Assembly (NCBI RefSeq): GCF_022565915.1
Contig: NZ_JAJOYX010000002.1
Coordinates: forward strand, 504,293 to 568,292
DNA length: 64,000 nt
Source: Nesterenkonia sp. LB17
Lineage (GTDB): Bacteria > Actinomycetota > Actinomycetes > Actinomycetales > Micrococcaceae
Reading direction: 5' to 3'
The notes under the pieces are model-generated. The model had not been told where the DNA came from and did no database searches. It worked only from the letters and a program-made list of their open reading frames with translations. The first letter of the stretch is position 1. The number at the start of each line of letters is the position of its first letter. A program made the position numbers and the translations under genes. Positions 35,755 through 47,326 of the stretch are shown in pieces.

Positions 35755-36813
35755 GTGCCGGCCACCGAGACGCAGCCGCGGCTGCTCGATGCCTCCTTCG
35801 CCTCTGACAACGTCGCCGGGGTCGCCCCAGAGATCCTGCAGGCGCTGACCCGGGTCAACGCCGACGCGGCCCTGCCCTACGGGGCCGATCCGGTGACTGC
35901 ACAGCTGCGCGAGGTGATCAAGGAGACCTTCGGTGAGCGCGCGGAGATACTGCCGGTCTTCAACGGCACCGGCGCCAATGTGGTGGCGCTGCAGGCGCTG
36001 CTGCCGCGCTGGGGCGCCGCGATCTGCTCCGCCCAGGCCCACGTGAACAATGACGAGGGCGCCGCTCCGGAGCGCCTCGGGGCGCTCAAGCTGCTGCCGC
36101 GCCCGACCGCCGCAGGGAAGCTGACTCCCTCCGACGTGCACGCCGAGCTGAAGGCGCTGGGCTTCGTCCACGCCGCGCAGCCGCTGGCGGTCACGCTCAC
36201 CCAGTCCACCGAGCTCGGCACGGTCTACACCGCCGAGGAGATCGCCGAGGTCGCCGAGGCAGCCCACGCCCACGGGCTCGGGGTCCACCTCGACGGAGCC
36301 CGGATCTCGAATGCGGCCGCCGCCCTGGGCTGTTCGCTGGGTGAGTTCACCACCGCCGCCGGCGTCGACGTCCTGAGCCTCGGCGGCACCAAGAACGGAG
36401 CCATGGCCGCGGAGGCCGTGGTGGTGATCAACCCCGACCGCGTCGCGGGCACCGACTTCATCCAGAAGTTCTCGATGCAGCTCGCGAGCAAGCAGCGCTT
36501 CGTCTCGGCCCAGCTGCTGGAACTCTTCGGCACCGACCTCTGGCGACGCAACGCCACCCATGCCAACGCTGCGGCCGCGAAGCTCGGACGCACACTCGCA
36601 GAGATCCCTGGGGTCACGCTGTCCCGGCCCACCGAGGTCAACGCCACCTTCCCCGAGGTCCCGACGAAGATCGCCGAAGCCATCCGGGACCGGTACCTGG
36701 TCCATGTCTGGGACACCGCCGCCGGCGGCAACCCGGTGCTGCGGATCATGTGCTCCTTCCAGACCACCGATGCGCAGATCGAGGCGCTGGTGGAGTGCGC
36801 CCGGCGCGCCTAG
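35755..36813 (+). CDS. Low-specificity L-threonine aldolase (beta-eliminating lyase family)
   Basis: 352-residue PLP enzyme splitting threonine (and allo-threonine) into glycine and acetaldehyde. N-terminal SFASDNVAGVAPEI, the GLGVHLDGARISNAAAALG Asp/Arg contacts and the PLP-Lys in VLSLGGTKNGAMAAE (about residue 213). GTG start, three bases after msrB. The protein is of the short type found widely in actinobacteria; it supplies glycine and one-carbon units. Confidence 0.94.
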   Translation: MPATETQPRLLDASFASDNVAGVAPEILQALTRVNADAALPYGADPVTAQLREVIKETFGERAEILPVFNGTGANVVALQALLPRWGAAICSAQAHVNNDEGAAPERLGALKLLPRPTAAGKLTPSDVHAELKALGFVHAAQPLAVTLTQSTELGTVYTAEEIAEVAEAAHAHGLGVHLDGARISNAAAALGCSLGEFTTAAGVDVLSLGGTKNGAMAAEAVVVINPDRVAGTDFIQKFSMQLASKQRFVSAQLLELFGTDLWRRNATHANAAAAKLGRTLAEIPGVTLSRPTEVNATFPEVPTKIAEAIRDRYLVHVWDTAAGGNPVLRIMCSFQTTDAQIEALVECARRA

Positions 36814-36848
36814 CACGTCAGACTCACCGAAGTTCCTAATCTTGGGGC

Positions 36849-37550
36849 GTGACAGCTTTCGGTCCCCTTGGCGGACCCGACCAGCAGGGCGCAGCGCGAG
36901 ACGCATCCCAGCCGCCCCACGGTGCCAGCGGCATCGAGGGGCTGCCTGACTCTTTCCTGCAGGCGCTGAGCAGTCTGCGCCGGGCCTCCCCGCGCGCCGA
37001 GGCGCTGGTCCAGGAGGTCCCGGCGCCGTCGAAGCTGGCGCCCTTCGCGGTCGCGCTGCGCGCCGAGGTCCACTCGCACGGCGGCGTCGCACTGGGAGCC
37101 CATCCGGTCACCCGACTCCGGCCGCAGCCCGAAGACACCGAGGTCCTGGCCACCGGTCGTTTCATCCTGCTCCACGACCCCGCAGGTCAGCAGGCCTGGG
37201 GCGGGACCTTCAGGGTAGTGATCTATATCCGCGCGGAGCTCGACGCCGAGATGGGCAATGATCCGCTGCTCGCCTCCGTGGCCTGGACCTGGCTCTGTGA
37301 TTCCCTCGCCCAGCACGGGGTGGAGTACAGTCATGCGGGCGGCACGGCCACCCGGATCCTCTCCGAGAGCTTCGGCAGCATGGAGAACCGGATGCCGAGC
37401 AACGATGTGGAGCTGCGCGCCTCGTGGAGCCCCACCGGAATCGGATTCGGATCCCACCTGCAGGCGTGGGCCGATATGGTCTGTTCCTTCGCGGGACTGC
37501 CGCCGCTGCCCGATGGAGTGATCGCCCTGCCACATATCAGGAGGAGCTGA
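36849..37550 (+). CDS. DUF3000 domain protein
   Basis: 233 residues, GTG start. Actinobacteria-only family with conserved RAEVHSHGGVALG..HPVTRLRPQPEDTEVLATGRFILLHDPAGQ and WTWLCDSLAQHGVEYSHAGGTATRILSESFG. Function unknown. It precedes a ribonuclease D gene by four bases, as in mycobacteria (Rv2680-Rv2681), so the pair is conserved and probably linked in function. A variable N-terminal tail of about 45 residues precedes the domain. Confidence 0.92.
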   Translation: MTAFGPLGGPDQQGAARDASQPPHGASGIEGLPDSFLQALSSLRRASPRAEALVQEVPAPSKLAPFAVALRAEVHSHGGVALGAHPVTRLRPQPEDTEVLATGRFILLHDPAGQQAWGGTFRVVIYIRAELDAEMGNDPLLASVAWTWLCDSLAQHGVEYSHAGGTATRILSESFGSMENRMPSNDVELRASWSPTGIGFGSHLQAWADMVCSFAGLPPLPDGVIALPHIRRS

Positions 37551-37554
37551 CGAA

Positions 37555-38799
37555 GTGCCGGAGACCTCGATGGACTCTCCCGAGGAGGGGCCGCCGCCCC
37601 TGCTGACCGAACCCGAGGACGGGGTTCCCTTCGTCATCGACACCGATCGCGGCCTGCAGCGCTGCGCTGAGGCGCTTGCCGCCGGCACCGGCCCCGTCGC
37701 GGTGGACGCCGAGCGAGCATCGGGCTTCCGCTACGGACAGCGCGCGTTCCTGGTCCAGCTCAAACGCGAAGGCTCCGGGCTCTGGCTCATCGACCCTGAA
37801 CCGTTCACCACCCTGGCCCCGGCCCAGGAGGCCCTCGACGGCGTCGAGTGGATCCTGCACGCGGCCACCCAGGACCTCCCCTGCCTCGCGGAGCTGGGCA
37901 TGCACCCGCACAGCCTCTTCGACACCGAGCTCGCCGCACGGCTGGGCGGAGTGCCCCGAGTCAGCCTCGGGGCGGTGGTGGAGTCCCTGCTGGGCGTGCG
38001 CCTCGCCAAGGAACACTCAGCAGCAGACTGGTCGCGGCGTCCGCTGCCGCAGGACTGGCTGCGCTACGCGGCCCTCGACGTCGAACTGCTGATCCCGCTG
38101 CGCGAGAGCCTCACCGAGCTGCTGCGCGAGCAGGAGAAGCTGGGCTGGGCCGAGCAGGAGTTCGAACATCTGCGCACCCACCGGCCGATCACGGTCCCGC
38201 GCAGCGAACGCTGGCGCAAGGCCACCGGGGTCAACCGACTCAAGACACCGCGGAAGCTCGCGGTGCTGCGTGAACTCTGGGCAGCCAGGGAGAACATGGC
38301 CGAGACCAAGGACATCGCCCCCGGACACATCCTGCCCGACTCGGCGCTGGTCGCCGCGGCCGACGCGGTGCCGCGCACTGTTCCCCAGCTGCTCTCGGTC
38401 AAGGGCTTCTACGGCCGGGCAGCCAAGCGCGAGGCGCCCAAGTGGCTGCGCGCGATCGAATCCGGGGCCCAGAACACCGATGCTCCGGAGTCCAAGCGGC
38501 GCGCCGCCGGTCCCCCGCCGCCACGGACCTGGAAGGACCGCAACCCGCTGGCATTCCGCCGCTACCGCACCGCCCGGGACTGGCTGACCCACCGCGCCGA
38601 CGAGCTCGACCTCATGCCCGAGACCCTGCTGACCCCGGCCGTGCTCAAGCAGCTCTGCTGGACCCCGCCGAAGGTCATGGACCTGGACGGCGTCAGCGCC
38701 GCACTGCGCGAGCTCGGCGCCAGGCCATGGCAGATCGAGCAGTGCGCCGCCATCGTCACCGTGGCCCTGCTCGACCCGGAGCCGCTCGAGTCCTTCTGA
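37555..38799 (+). CDS. rnd: Ribonuclease D-like 3'-5' exoribonuclease with HRDC domain
   Basis: 414 residues. DEDD exonuclease domain at about 25-205 with GPVAVDAERASGFRYGQRAFLVQL (first Asp-x-Glu), WILHAATQDLPCLAELG (second Asp region) and LRYAALDVELLIPL (last Tyr/Asp). An HRDC domain lies at about 225-300, and a conserved actinobacterial C-terminal region follows. Trims tRNA and other stable RNA 3' ends. GTG start within a strong AGGAGG context that overlaps the DUF3000 end. Confidence 0.94.
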   Translation: MPETSMDSPEEGPPPLLTEPEDGVPFVIDTDRGLQRCAEALAAGTGPVAVDAERASGFRYGQRAFLVQLKREGSGLWLIDPEPFTTLAPAQEALDGVEWILHAATQDLPCLAELGMHPHSLFDTELAARLGGVPRVSLGAVVESLLGVRLAKEHSAADWSRRPLPQDWLRYAALDVELLIPLRESLTELLREQEKLGWAEQEFEHLRTHRPITVPRSERWRKATGVNRLKTPRKLAVLRELWAARENMAETKDIAPGHILPDSALVAAADAVPRTVPQLLSVKGFYGRAAKREAPKWLRAIESGAQNTDAPESKRRAAGPPPPRTWKDRNPLAFRRYRTARDWLTHRADELDLMPETLLTPAVLKQLCWTPPKVMDLDGVSAALRELGARPWQIEQCAAIVTVALLDPEPLESF

Positions 38800-38906
38800 C
38801 ACCCACGGCGGCGGTTTCCTCCTTGGTTACTCATGGGTAGGATGTGAGCTGAGACTCACCCGAGGCGCGGTTGCCCCGCGCCGACCCCACGTCACGGAGG
38901 CAGCAC

Positions 38907-41066
38907 ATGACATCAGCGCACTCACCCGAGATCCCGACAGAGGCTCTGGACTTCTCCCACTTCGCGGACCTCGCGGAAGCCTTCAGCGACGAGGTCATCA
39001 CGCACTCTCGCGCCGAGGACATCGCACTGCCCGACGGCGCGGGCACGCTGGTGCTCGTGCGCCTGGACAATGACCAGCCCAAGCGCCCCTCCACCCTGGG
39101 CCCGAGCAGCCTCATCGGGTTCGGCGAGGTCCTCGCCGCCCAGCTGCCCCGGGCCCGCGCCGGAGAGATCGCCGGCATCGCGGTGATCGGCAAACCCGGG
39201 GTGCTCGCCGCCGGCGCAGACTTGGGCGCCGCCGAACGGGTGGAATCCCGCGACCACTCCACCGCCATGGCCGATCTGGGCCACCACGCCTACCGGCTGC
39301 TCGAGGACTTCCCGGTGCCCAGCTTCGCCTTCATCAACGGCACCGCACTGGGCGGCGGGCTTGAGATCGCCCTGGCCGCCCAGCACCGCACCGTCTCCAC
39401 GGCGGCCAAGGGCATCGGACTGCCCGAGGCCTTCCTGGGCCTGGTCCCGGGCTGGGGCGGCATCTACCGGCTCCCGCGCCTGATCGGCCCCGAGGCCGCC
39501 GCCGAGGTCATCTTCACCAACGCGCTGAACAACAACCGCACCCTGACCGGGAAGAAGGTCCACGCCTTGGGGCTCGCCGATCAGCTCCTCGAGGCCGAGC
39601 AGTTCGAGGCCGAGAGCATCGCCTACGCGGGGAGGATCATCACCGGTGATGCCGCCACCGCGGAGCAGCTCGCCGCGCACCGCAGCCATGACGACTCCCC
39701 CGAGGCCTGGACCCGCGCGATCGAAGCCGCCGAGCGCACCGTGGCGACCAAGCTTGGCCCCTCCGCCCCCGCCCCGCGCCGCGCGCTGGACCTGTTCACC
39801 CAGGTGCCTGAGCGCACCCGGGAGCAGAGCCGCGCCGCCGAGTGCGAGGCGCTGGGCGATCTGATGCTCACCGATGAGTTCCGCAACACCGTCTACGCGT
39901 TCCTGAACCTGCTGCAGAAGCGGGCCAAGCGTCCCGCCGGGGTGCCCGAGGTCCAGCCGCGCAGCATCGGCAAGGTCGGCGTGGTCGGGGCAGGACTCAT
40001 GGCCTCCCAGCTCGCGATGGTCTTCGCCGCGCAGCTGCAGGTTCCGGTGGTGCTCACCGATATCGACCAGGCCCGAGTGGACAAGGGGCTGGACCACATC
40101 GCGGCCCAGCTCGAGAAGCAGGCCAGCAGGGGCCGGATCACGCAGGAGCAGGCCGCCGGGCTGCGCGGACTGATCACCGGCTCCACCGACAAGTCCGTCT
40201 ACGCCGACGCGGACTTCGTCATCGAGGCGGTCTTCGAGGAGATCGGCGTGAAGAAGCAGGTCTTCGCCGAGCTGGAGCAGATCGTGCCGGCTGAGACGAT
40301 CCTCGCGACGAACACCTCCTCGCTCTCGGTCACCGAGATGGCAGCTGACCTCTCCCACCCCGAGCGGGTCATCGGCTTCCACTTCTTCAACCCGGTGGCC
40401 GCCATGCCGCTGGTCGAGATCGCCCGGGCCCCGCAGACCGCTGATGAGCCCATCGCCACGGCCTTCGCCCTCGCCGCGGGACTGCGCAAGACCCCGGTGC
40501 TGACCAGCGACGCGACGGCGTTCGTGGTCAACCGGGTGCTGCTGCGGCTGATGGCCGAGGTGCAGAAGGCCTTCGACGAGGGCACCGACGCGGCCACGGC
40601 TGACGCCGCGCTGAAGCCCATCGGCCTGCCGATGAGCCCGTTCACGCTGCTGGCGATGGTGGGCATCCCGGTGGCCCAGCACGTGACCGAGTCGCTGCAC
40701 ACCAGCTTCGGGGACCGATTCCACGTCTCGGCCAACCTGCAGCGCCTCATCGACGCGGGCGTCACCGAGATCTGGAGCACCGACGACGCCGGGCAGCCGT
40801 TCATCAAGGACAGCACCATCGGCCTGATGAGCTTCGGCAGCGCACCCCGCACCGCGGAGCAGCTGCTCACCACGGTCCAGGACGCCCTCGCCGAGGAGAT
40901 CGGGATGATGCTCGATGAGGGCGTCGTCGCCTCCCGCCAGGATGTGGACCTGTGCATGATCCTGGGGGCCGGCTGGCCGCTGCACCGCGGTGGGATCACC
41001 CCCTACCTGGATCAGGTCGGCGCCAGCGAGCGGGTCAATGGTCGTACGTTCAGCGCGCGCGACTGA
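38907..41066 (+). CDS. Multifunctional fatty-acid oxidation protein (enoyl-CoA hydratase / 3-hydroxyacyl-CoA dehydrogenase)
   Basis: 719 residues. Crotonase domain (about 20-300) with GTALGGGLEIALAAQHR and GLPEAFLGLVPGWGG providing the two catalytic Glu; then the NAD-binding domain GKVGVVGAGLMASQLAMVFA (about 354-373), the dehydrogenase His in IGFHFFNPVAAMPLVE, and two C-terminal helical domains. Carries out hydration and oxidation steps of beta-oxidation. No thiolase gene is adjacent, although one usually accompanies it. ATG 38907 has CACGGAGG upstream. Confidence 0.93.
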   Translation: MTSAHSPEIPTEALDFSHFADLAEAFSDEVITHSRAEDIALPDGAGTLVLVRLDNDQPKRPSTLGPSSLIGFGEVLAAQLPRARAGEIAGIAVIGKPGVLAAGADLGAAERVESRDHSTAMADLGHHAYRLLEDFPVPSFAFINGTALGGGLEIALAAQHRTVSTAAKGIGLPEAFLGLVPGWGGIYRLPRLIGPEAAAEVIFTNALNNNRTLTGKKVHALGLADQLLEAEQFEAESIAYAGRIITGDAATAEQLAAHRSHDDSPEAWTRAIEAAERTVATKLGPSAPAPRRALDLFTQVPERTREQSRAAECEALGDLMLTDEFRNTVYAFLNLLQKRAKRPAGVPEVQPRSIGKVGVVGAGLMASQLAMVFAAQLQVPVVLTDIDQARVDKGLDHIAAQLEKQASRGRITQEQAAGLRGLITGSTDKSVYADADFVIEAVFEEIGVKKQVFAELEQIVPAETILATNTSSLSVTEMAADLSHPERVIGFHFFNPVAAMPLVEIARAPQTADEPIATAFALAAGLRKTPVLTSDATAFVVNRVLLRLMAEVQKAFDEGTDAATADAALKPIGLPMSPFTLLAMVGIPVAQHVTESLHTSFGDRFHVSANLQRLIDAGVTEIWSTDDAGQPFIKDSTIGLMSFGSAPRTAEQLLTTVQDALAEEIGMMLDEGVVASRQDVDLCMILGAGWPLHRGGITPYLDQVGASERVNGRTFSARD

Positions 41067-41233
41067 GCCGCTGCCGGGTCCGCGCTGAGCTCCGGGGCTG
41101 ATGAGCTCCGGGGCCAGCGGGATCCGGGCCAGCTGGTCCAGGTCAGCGGTCCGGGCCAGCTGTTGGATCAGCCCCGGTACAGGGTGCTGACACAGAGGCT
41201 GGTCCCGGACCGATCACTCGTAGACTGGGCCCC

Positions 41234-41665
41234 ATGACTTCGCCATGCTGTGACCGCCGTCGATTCCTGCACGCCTCAGCCCTGACTGCGGGCTCGGCGG
41301 CGCTGCTCACCGCCTGCGGGACTGATGAGTCGCCCGAGCCTGCCACGCCGACCCGGGCCGAGGGCGGCTCCTGGACCGAGGTCATGCCGCTTGCCGACCT
41401 GGAGGTGGGGGCCAGCAGCACAGCCGAGATCGGTGAGACGCAGCTGTTGCTGCACCGCAGCGATGAGGACACGGTCCACGCCTTCTCCGCGGTCTGCACG
41501 CATGAGGGATGCGCGGTGGGCACCGAGCCGGAGCGCTTCGCCTGCCCGTGCCACGGCTCGATCTTCAATCTGGAGACCGGGGCCGCCGAGGGCGGCCCGG
41601 CGCGTGATCCGCTGACCCGCTACCCCGCCGAGATCGACGGGGAAGCCATCCGGGTCCAGGCGTAG
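41234..41665 (+). CDS. Rieske [2Fe-2S] lipoprotein, Tat-type signal
   Basis: 143 residues. The signal CCDRRRFLHASALTAGSAALLTAC has a twin-arginine start and ends in a lipobox (LLTAC), so the mature protein is probably a membrane-anchored lipoprotein exported folded by Tat. Cluster-binding motifs CTHEGC and CPCHGS are intact. Too small for the cytochrome bc1 Rieske subunit; resembles soluble Rieske proteins with unknown partner. Not linked to any oxidase gene here. Confidence 0.92.
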   Translation: MTSPCCDRRRFLHASALTAGSAALLTACGTDESPEPATPTRAEGGSWTEVMPLADLEVGASSTAEIGETQLLLHRSDEDTVHAFSAVCTHEGCAVGTEPERFACPCHGSIFNLETGAAEGGPARDPLTRYPAEIDGEAIRVQA

Positions 41666-41680
41666 CGTCCGCCTCCGGGC

Positions 41681-42172
41681 TCAGCCGACGCGCAGCTCGA
41701 TCTTCGAGGCAGGGACGTCGCCGGCGCGCATGGCGGCCTTCACGGCCTCCTTCGCCTTGCCCTGGTGCAGCGTCTTGATGCGCATCACCGAGGCGTGACC
41801 GCCGGCGTGGGGCTCGGTCACCGGGTCGCTGAGCAGACCCAGGCCGCGCCAGGCCAGCGTGGCGAGCACCTCACGGTGCACGGCGCCGATGTTGCGCTCC
41901 TCAGACGCGCTGGGCTGTGCGCCCTTCAGCGGGTAGAGCAGGCGCATCTCGATCTGGGCCTCGGCGGGAGGTTCGGTGAAGCCGTCGGCCCGGCACTGGG
42001 CGGTGAAGCTCTCGAGCAGCTGCTCGGCCTCCTCCGCGCTGGCACCCTCCGAGGAGAGCTTGCCGTTGGCGCCCAGCACCCCGTGGTGGATGACGAACTC
42101 TCCGGTCGCTTCGTCGTACCAGGCTTCACGATAGTTCCAGGCCTGCTCGTCGCGGCGGTAGAGAGTGATCAA
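41681..42172 (-). CDS. Conserved hypothetical protein downstream of dxs
   Basis: 163 residues with no domain that I can name; the N-terminus (MITLYRRDEQAWNYREAWYDEATGEFVIHHGVLG) has a WGR-like look, but the rest does not confirm it. TTG start, two bases after the dxs stop, so expression is likely coupled to dxs. No membrane segment or signal peptide. No link to isoprenoids is visible in the protein. Confidence 0.7.
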   Translation of the reverse strand: MITLYRRDEQAWNYREAWYDEATGEFVIHHGVLGANGKLSSEGASAEEAEQLLESFTAQCRADGFTEPPAEAQIEMRLLYPLKGAQPSASEERNIGAVHREVLATLAWRGLGLLSDPVTEPHAGGHASVMRIKTLHQGKAKEAVKAAMRAGDVPASKIELRVG

Positions 42173-42174
42173 TG

Positions 42175-44178
42175 TCAGACCTTTCGGGTGCGGAGACTGG
42201 GGATCTGGCCGGTGGGAAACGGTTCACCGGGCAGCGGACGGGCGTAGGGGACCTTCGTGCCGAGGACCTGTCCGACGGCGTCCTGGGTGATCTTCTGTGC
42301 CGTGAGGCCCACGCGTTCGAGGACCTCGCCGCGGGTGCCGTGGCGGAGGAACTCCACCGGCAGTCCCACCTCGTTCAGGCCGGTGTCAACGCCGGCCTCG
42401 CGCATGCTCTGTCGAATGCGCGAACCCACGCCGCCGGCCTTGACGCCGTCCTCGATGCAGATCACGGTCCGGTGCCGAGCGGCCAGCGAGACCACCGAGT
42501 CCGGCACCGGCAGCACCCAGCGCGGGTCTACCACGGTGGCGCTGATGCCTTGATCGGCGAGCCGCTGAGCGACGTCGAGGGAAAGTTCGGCCATGGTGCC
42601 GACGGAGACGATGAGCACGTCGTGCGCGTAGGGCTTCTGCGCCTCGGAGCTGGCCGCGGAGCGCCAGAGCACGTCCACGCCATCCTCAAGACGTTCGAGC
42701 GCATCGATCTCACCGTTGACCGAGCCCTTGGAGAAGCGCAGCACCGTCGGAGCGTCGTCCACAGCCACCGCCTCGCGCAGCTCCTCGCGCAGCCGGGTGG
42801 AGTCACGTGGGGCGGCGATCCGCAGGCCCGGGACGATCTGGAGCAGCGAGAGGTCCCACATGCCGTGGTGGCTGGGCCCGTCGGGTCCGGTGACTCCGGC
42901 CCGGTCGAGGACCACCGTGACACCTGCTCGGTGCAGGGCGACATCCATCAGCAGCTGATCGAAGGCGCGGTTGAGGAAGGTCGCGTAGATCGCGACCACC
43001 GGGTGAAGTCCCCCGAAGGCGAGTCCGGCGGCGGAGGTCAGCGCGTGCTGCTCGGCGATGCCGACGTCGAAGACGCGTTCCGGATGCTTCTGCGCGAAGC
43101 TGCGCAGACCGACCGGGATCATCATCGCACCGGTGAGCGCGACGATGTCCTCACGCTCATCAGCGATGGCGGTGATCTCTTCTTCGAACACCGAGGTCCA
43201 GGAGCGTGCGCCGCCGCGGTGCACCGGCTCCCCGGTCTCCGGGTCGATGACGCCGACGGCGTGGAACTGGTCGTTCTCATCGGCCCGGGCGGGAGCGTAT
43301 CCCTTGCCCTTCTCGGTCAGCGCGTGCACGATCACCGGTCCGCCGTAGTTCTTCGCGTCGGTGAGCGCCTCTTCCAGGGCGCCCTGATCGTGGCCGTCCA
43401 CCGGCCCGATGTACTTCATGCCGAGGTCCTCGAAGAGTCCCTGGGGGGCCCAGAAGTCCTTGGCGCCCTTCTTGGCGGCGTGCAGGCTGCGGTAGACCAT
43501 CTTGCCGACCGGTCCGCCGTTCTGCAGCCTGGTCTTGGTGCCGTCCATGACGTTCTCATAGGTGCGGTGGGTCCGCACCTTGTCCAGGAAGTTCCGGCGC
43601 AGCCGGCCCAGCTGATCGGCCAGACCCCCGACGGTGGGCGCATAGGAGCGCCCGTTGTCGTTGACCACGATGATCACGCGGCGGTCTTTGTCGGCTGCGA
43701 TGTTGTTCAGCGCCTCCCAGGCCATGCCGCCGGTGAGCGCGCCGTCGCCGATCACCGGGATGACGCAGCGGTCAGCTTCCCCTGCGAGCACGCGGGCCTT
43801 GGAGATCCCGTCGGCCCAGGAGAGCGAGGAGGAGGCGTGGGAGGACTCGACGATGTCATGCACCGATTCGGCCCGCTCCGGGTACCCGGCGATGCCGCCG
43901 GTCTGGCGCAGCGTGGAGAAGTCCTGCCGCCCGGTGACCAGCTTGTGCACATAGGACTGGTGGCCGGTGTCGAAGATGATGGAGTCCCGCGGGGAGTCGA
44001 AGACCCGGTGGATCGCCAGGGACAGCTCGACCACGCCGAGGTTGGGTCCGAGATGCCCGCCGGTCTTGGAGACGTTGGCGATGAGGAACTGCCGAATCTC
44101 TGCCGAGAGCCTCTCCATCTGCTCGTCGCTGAGCTTGGACAGCTCCTGCGGAGACGTGATTGTCTGCAGAATACTCAT
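42175..44178 (-). CDS. dxs: 1-deoxy-D-xylulose-5-phosphate synthase
   Basis: 667-residue thiamine diphosphate transketolase-type enzyme, first step of the MEP isoprenoid pathway. N-terminal [37 protein letters not shown], ThDP loop [16 protein letters not shown] (about 145-160), [16 protein letters not shown], then the pyrimidine domain with [18 protein letters not shown] and the C-terminal transketolase domain. Full length. In the same place relative to RNase D and the TRAM methyltransferase as in mycobacteria. Confidence 0.97.
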   Translation of the reverse strand: MSILQTITSPQELSKLSDEQMERLSAEIRQFLIANVSKTGGHLGPNLGVVELSLAIHRVFDSPRDSIIFDTGHQSYVHKLVTGRQDFSTLRQTGGIAGYPERAESVHDIVESSHASSSLSWADGISKARVLAGEADRCVIPVIGDGALTGGMAWEALNNIAADKDRRVIIVVNDNGRSYAPTVGGLADQLGRLRRNFLDKVRTHRTYENVMDGTKTRLQNGGPVGKMVYRSLHAAKKGAKDFWAPQGLFEDLGMKYIGPVDGHDQGALEEALTDAKNYGGPVIVHALTEKGKGYAPARADENDQFHAVGVIDPETGEPVHRGGARSWTSVFEEEITAIADEREDIVALTGAMMIPVGLRSFAQKHPERVFDVGIAEQHALTSAAGLAFGGLHPVVAIYATFLNRAFDQLLMDVALHRAGVTVVLDRAGVTGPDGPSHHGMWDLSLLQIVPGLRIAAPRDSTRLREELREAVAVDDAPTVLRFSKGSVNGEIDALERLEDGVDVLWRSAASSEAQKPYAHDVLIVSVGTMAELSLDVAQRLADQGISATVVDPRWVLPVPDSVVSLAARHRTVICIEDGVKAGGVGSRIRQSMREAGVDTGLNEVGLPVEFLRHGTRGEVLERVGLTAQKITQDAVGQVLGTKVPYARPLPGEPFPTGQIPSLRTRKV

Positions 44179-44230
44179 TGGTGCATTCTACCTCTCGCGT
44201 CCTGCGCGGACGGACCTTGACGGTTCTCCG

Positions 44231-44296
44231 ACACTTTCTCTGACACATTCCCAAGACACATTCCCGAGACATATTCCCAGACACATTCCCAGACAC
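44231..44296. repeat. Degenerate tandem repeat, about 12-13-base unit
   Basis: Four to five head-to-tail copies of GACACATTCCC(A/G)(A) lie between dxs and acnA. Units differ by a base or two and by one base in length. They are non-coding, although a minus-strand frame reads through them. Adjacent to the acnA terminator. Confidence 0.85.
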
Positions 44297-44298
44297 GG

Positions 44299-44332
44299 AG
44301 GGGCGCTCCGATCCGTGGATCGAAGCGCCCCT
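44299..44332 (-). terminator. Hairpin downstream of acnA
   Basis: Arms AGGGGCGCT / AGCGCCCCT with a further CGATCC/GGATCG inner stem and one mismatch form a strong hairpin about 50 bases after the acnA stop. No T-run. The tandem repeat follows it. Confidence 0.65.
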
Positions 44333-44380
44333 TCGCGGATGAGACGACCGGAGCCGCTCAACAGCCCAGGATCAGGCTGA

Positions 44381-47200
<2,820 letters not shown>

Positions 47201-47326
47201 TCGGGACTCCTTGTTAGTTGCCAGTCGTGCCAGCCCGCGCCGATGAACAGCCGGGCCGATGGATCGATGTTCAGTCTACTCTTTCAGCTTTCTGAGACGC
47301 ACGTCATAGGGAGCGTGGCGCGCCGT

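Noticed and set aside
41090-41160. Repeated GAGCTCCGGGG / GGGCCAGCTG words after the FadB-like gene
   Set aside because: Short, irregularly spaced and compatible with GC-rich composition; no hairpin or coding role is evident.
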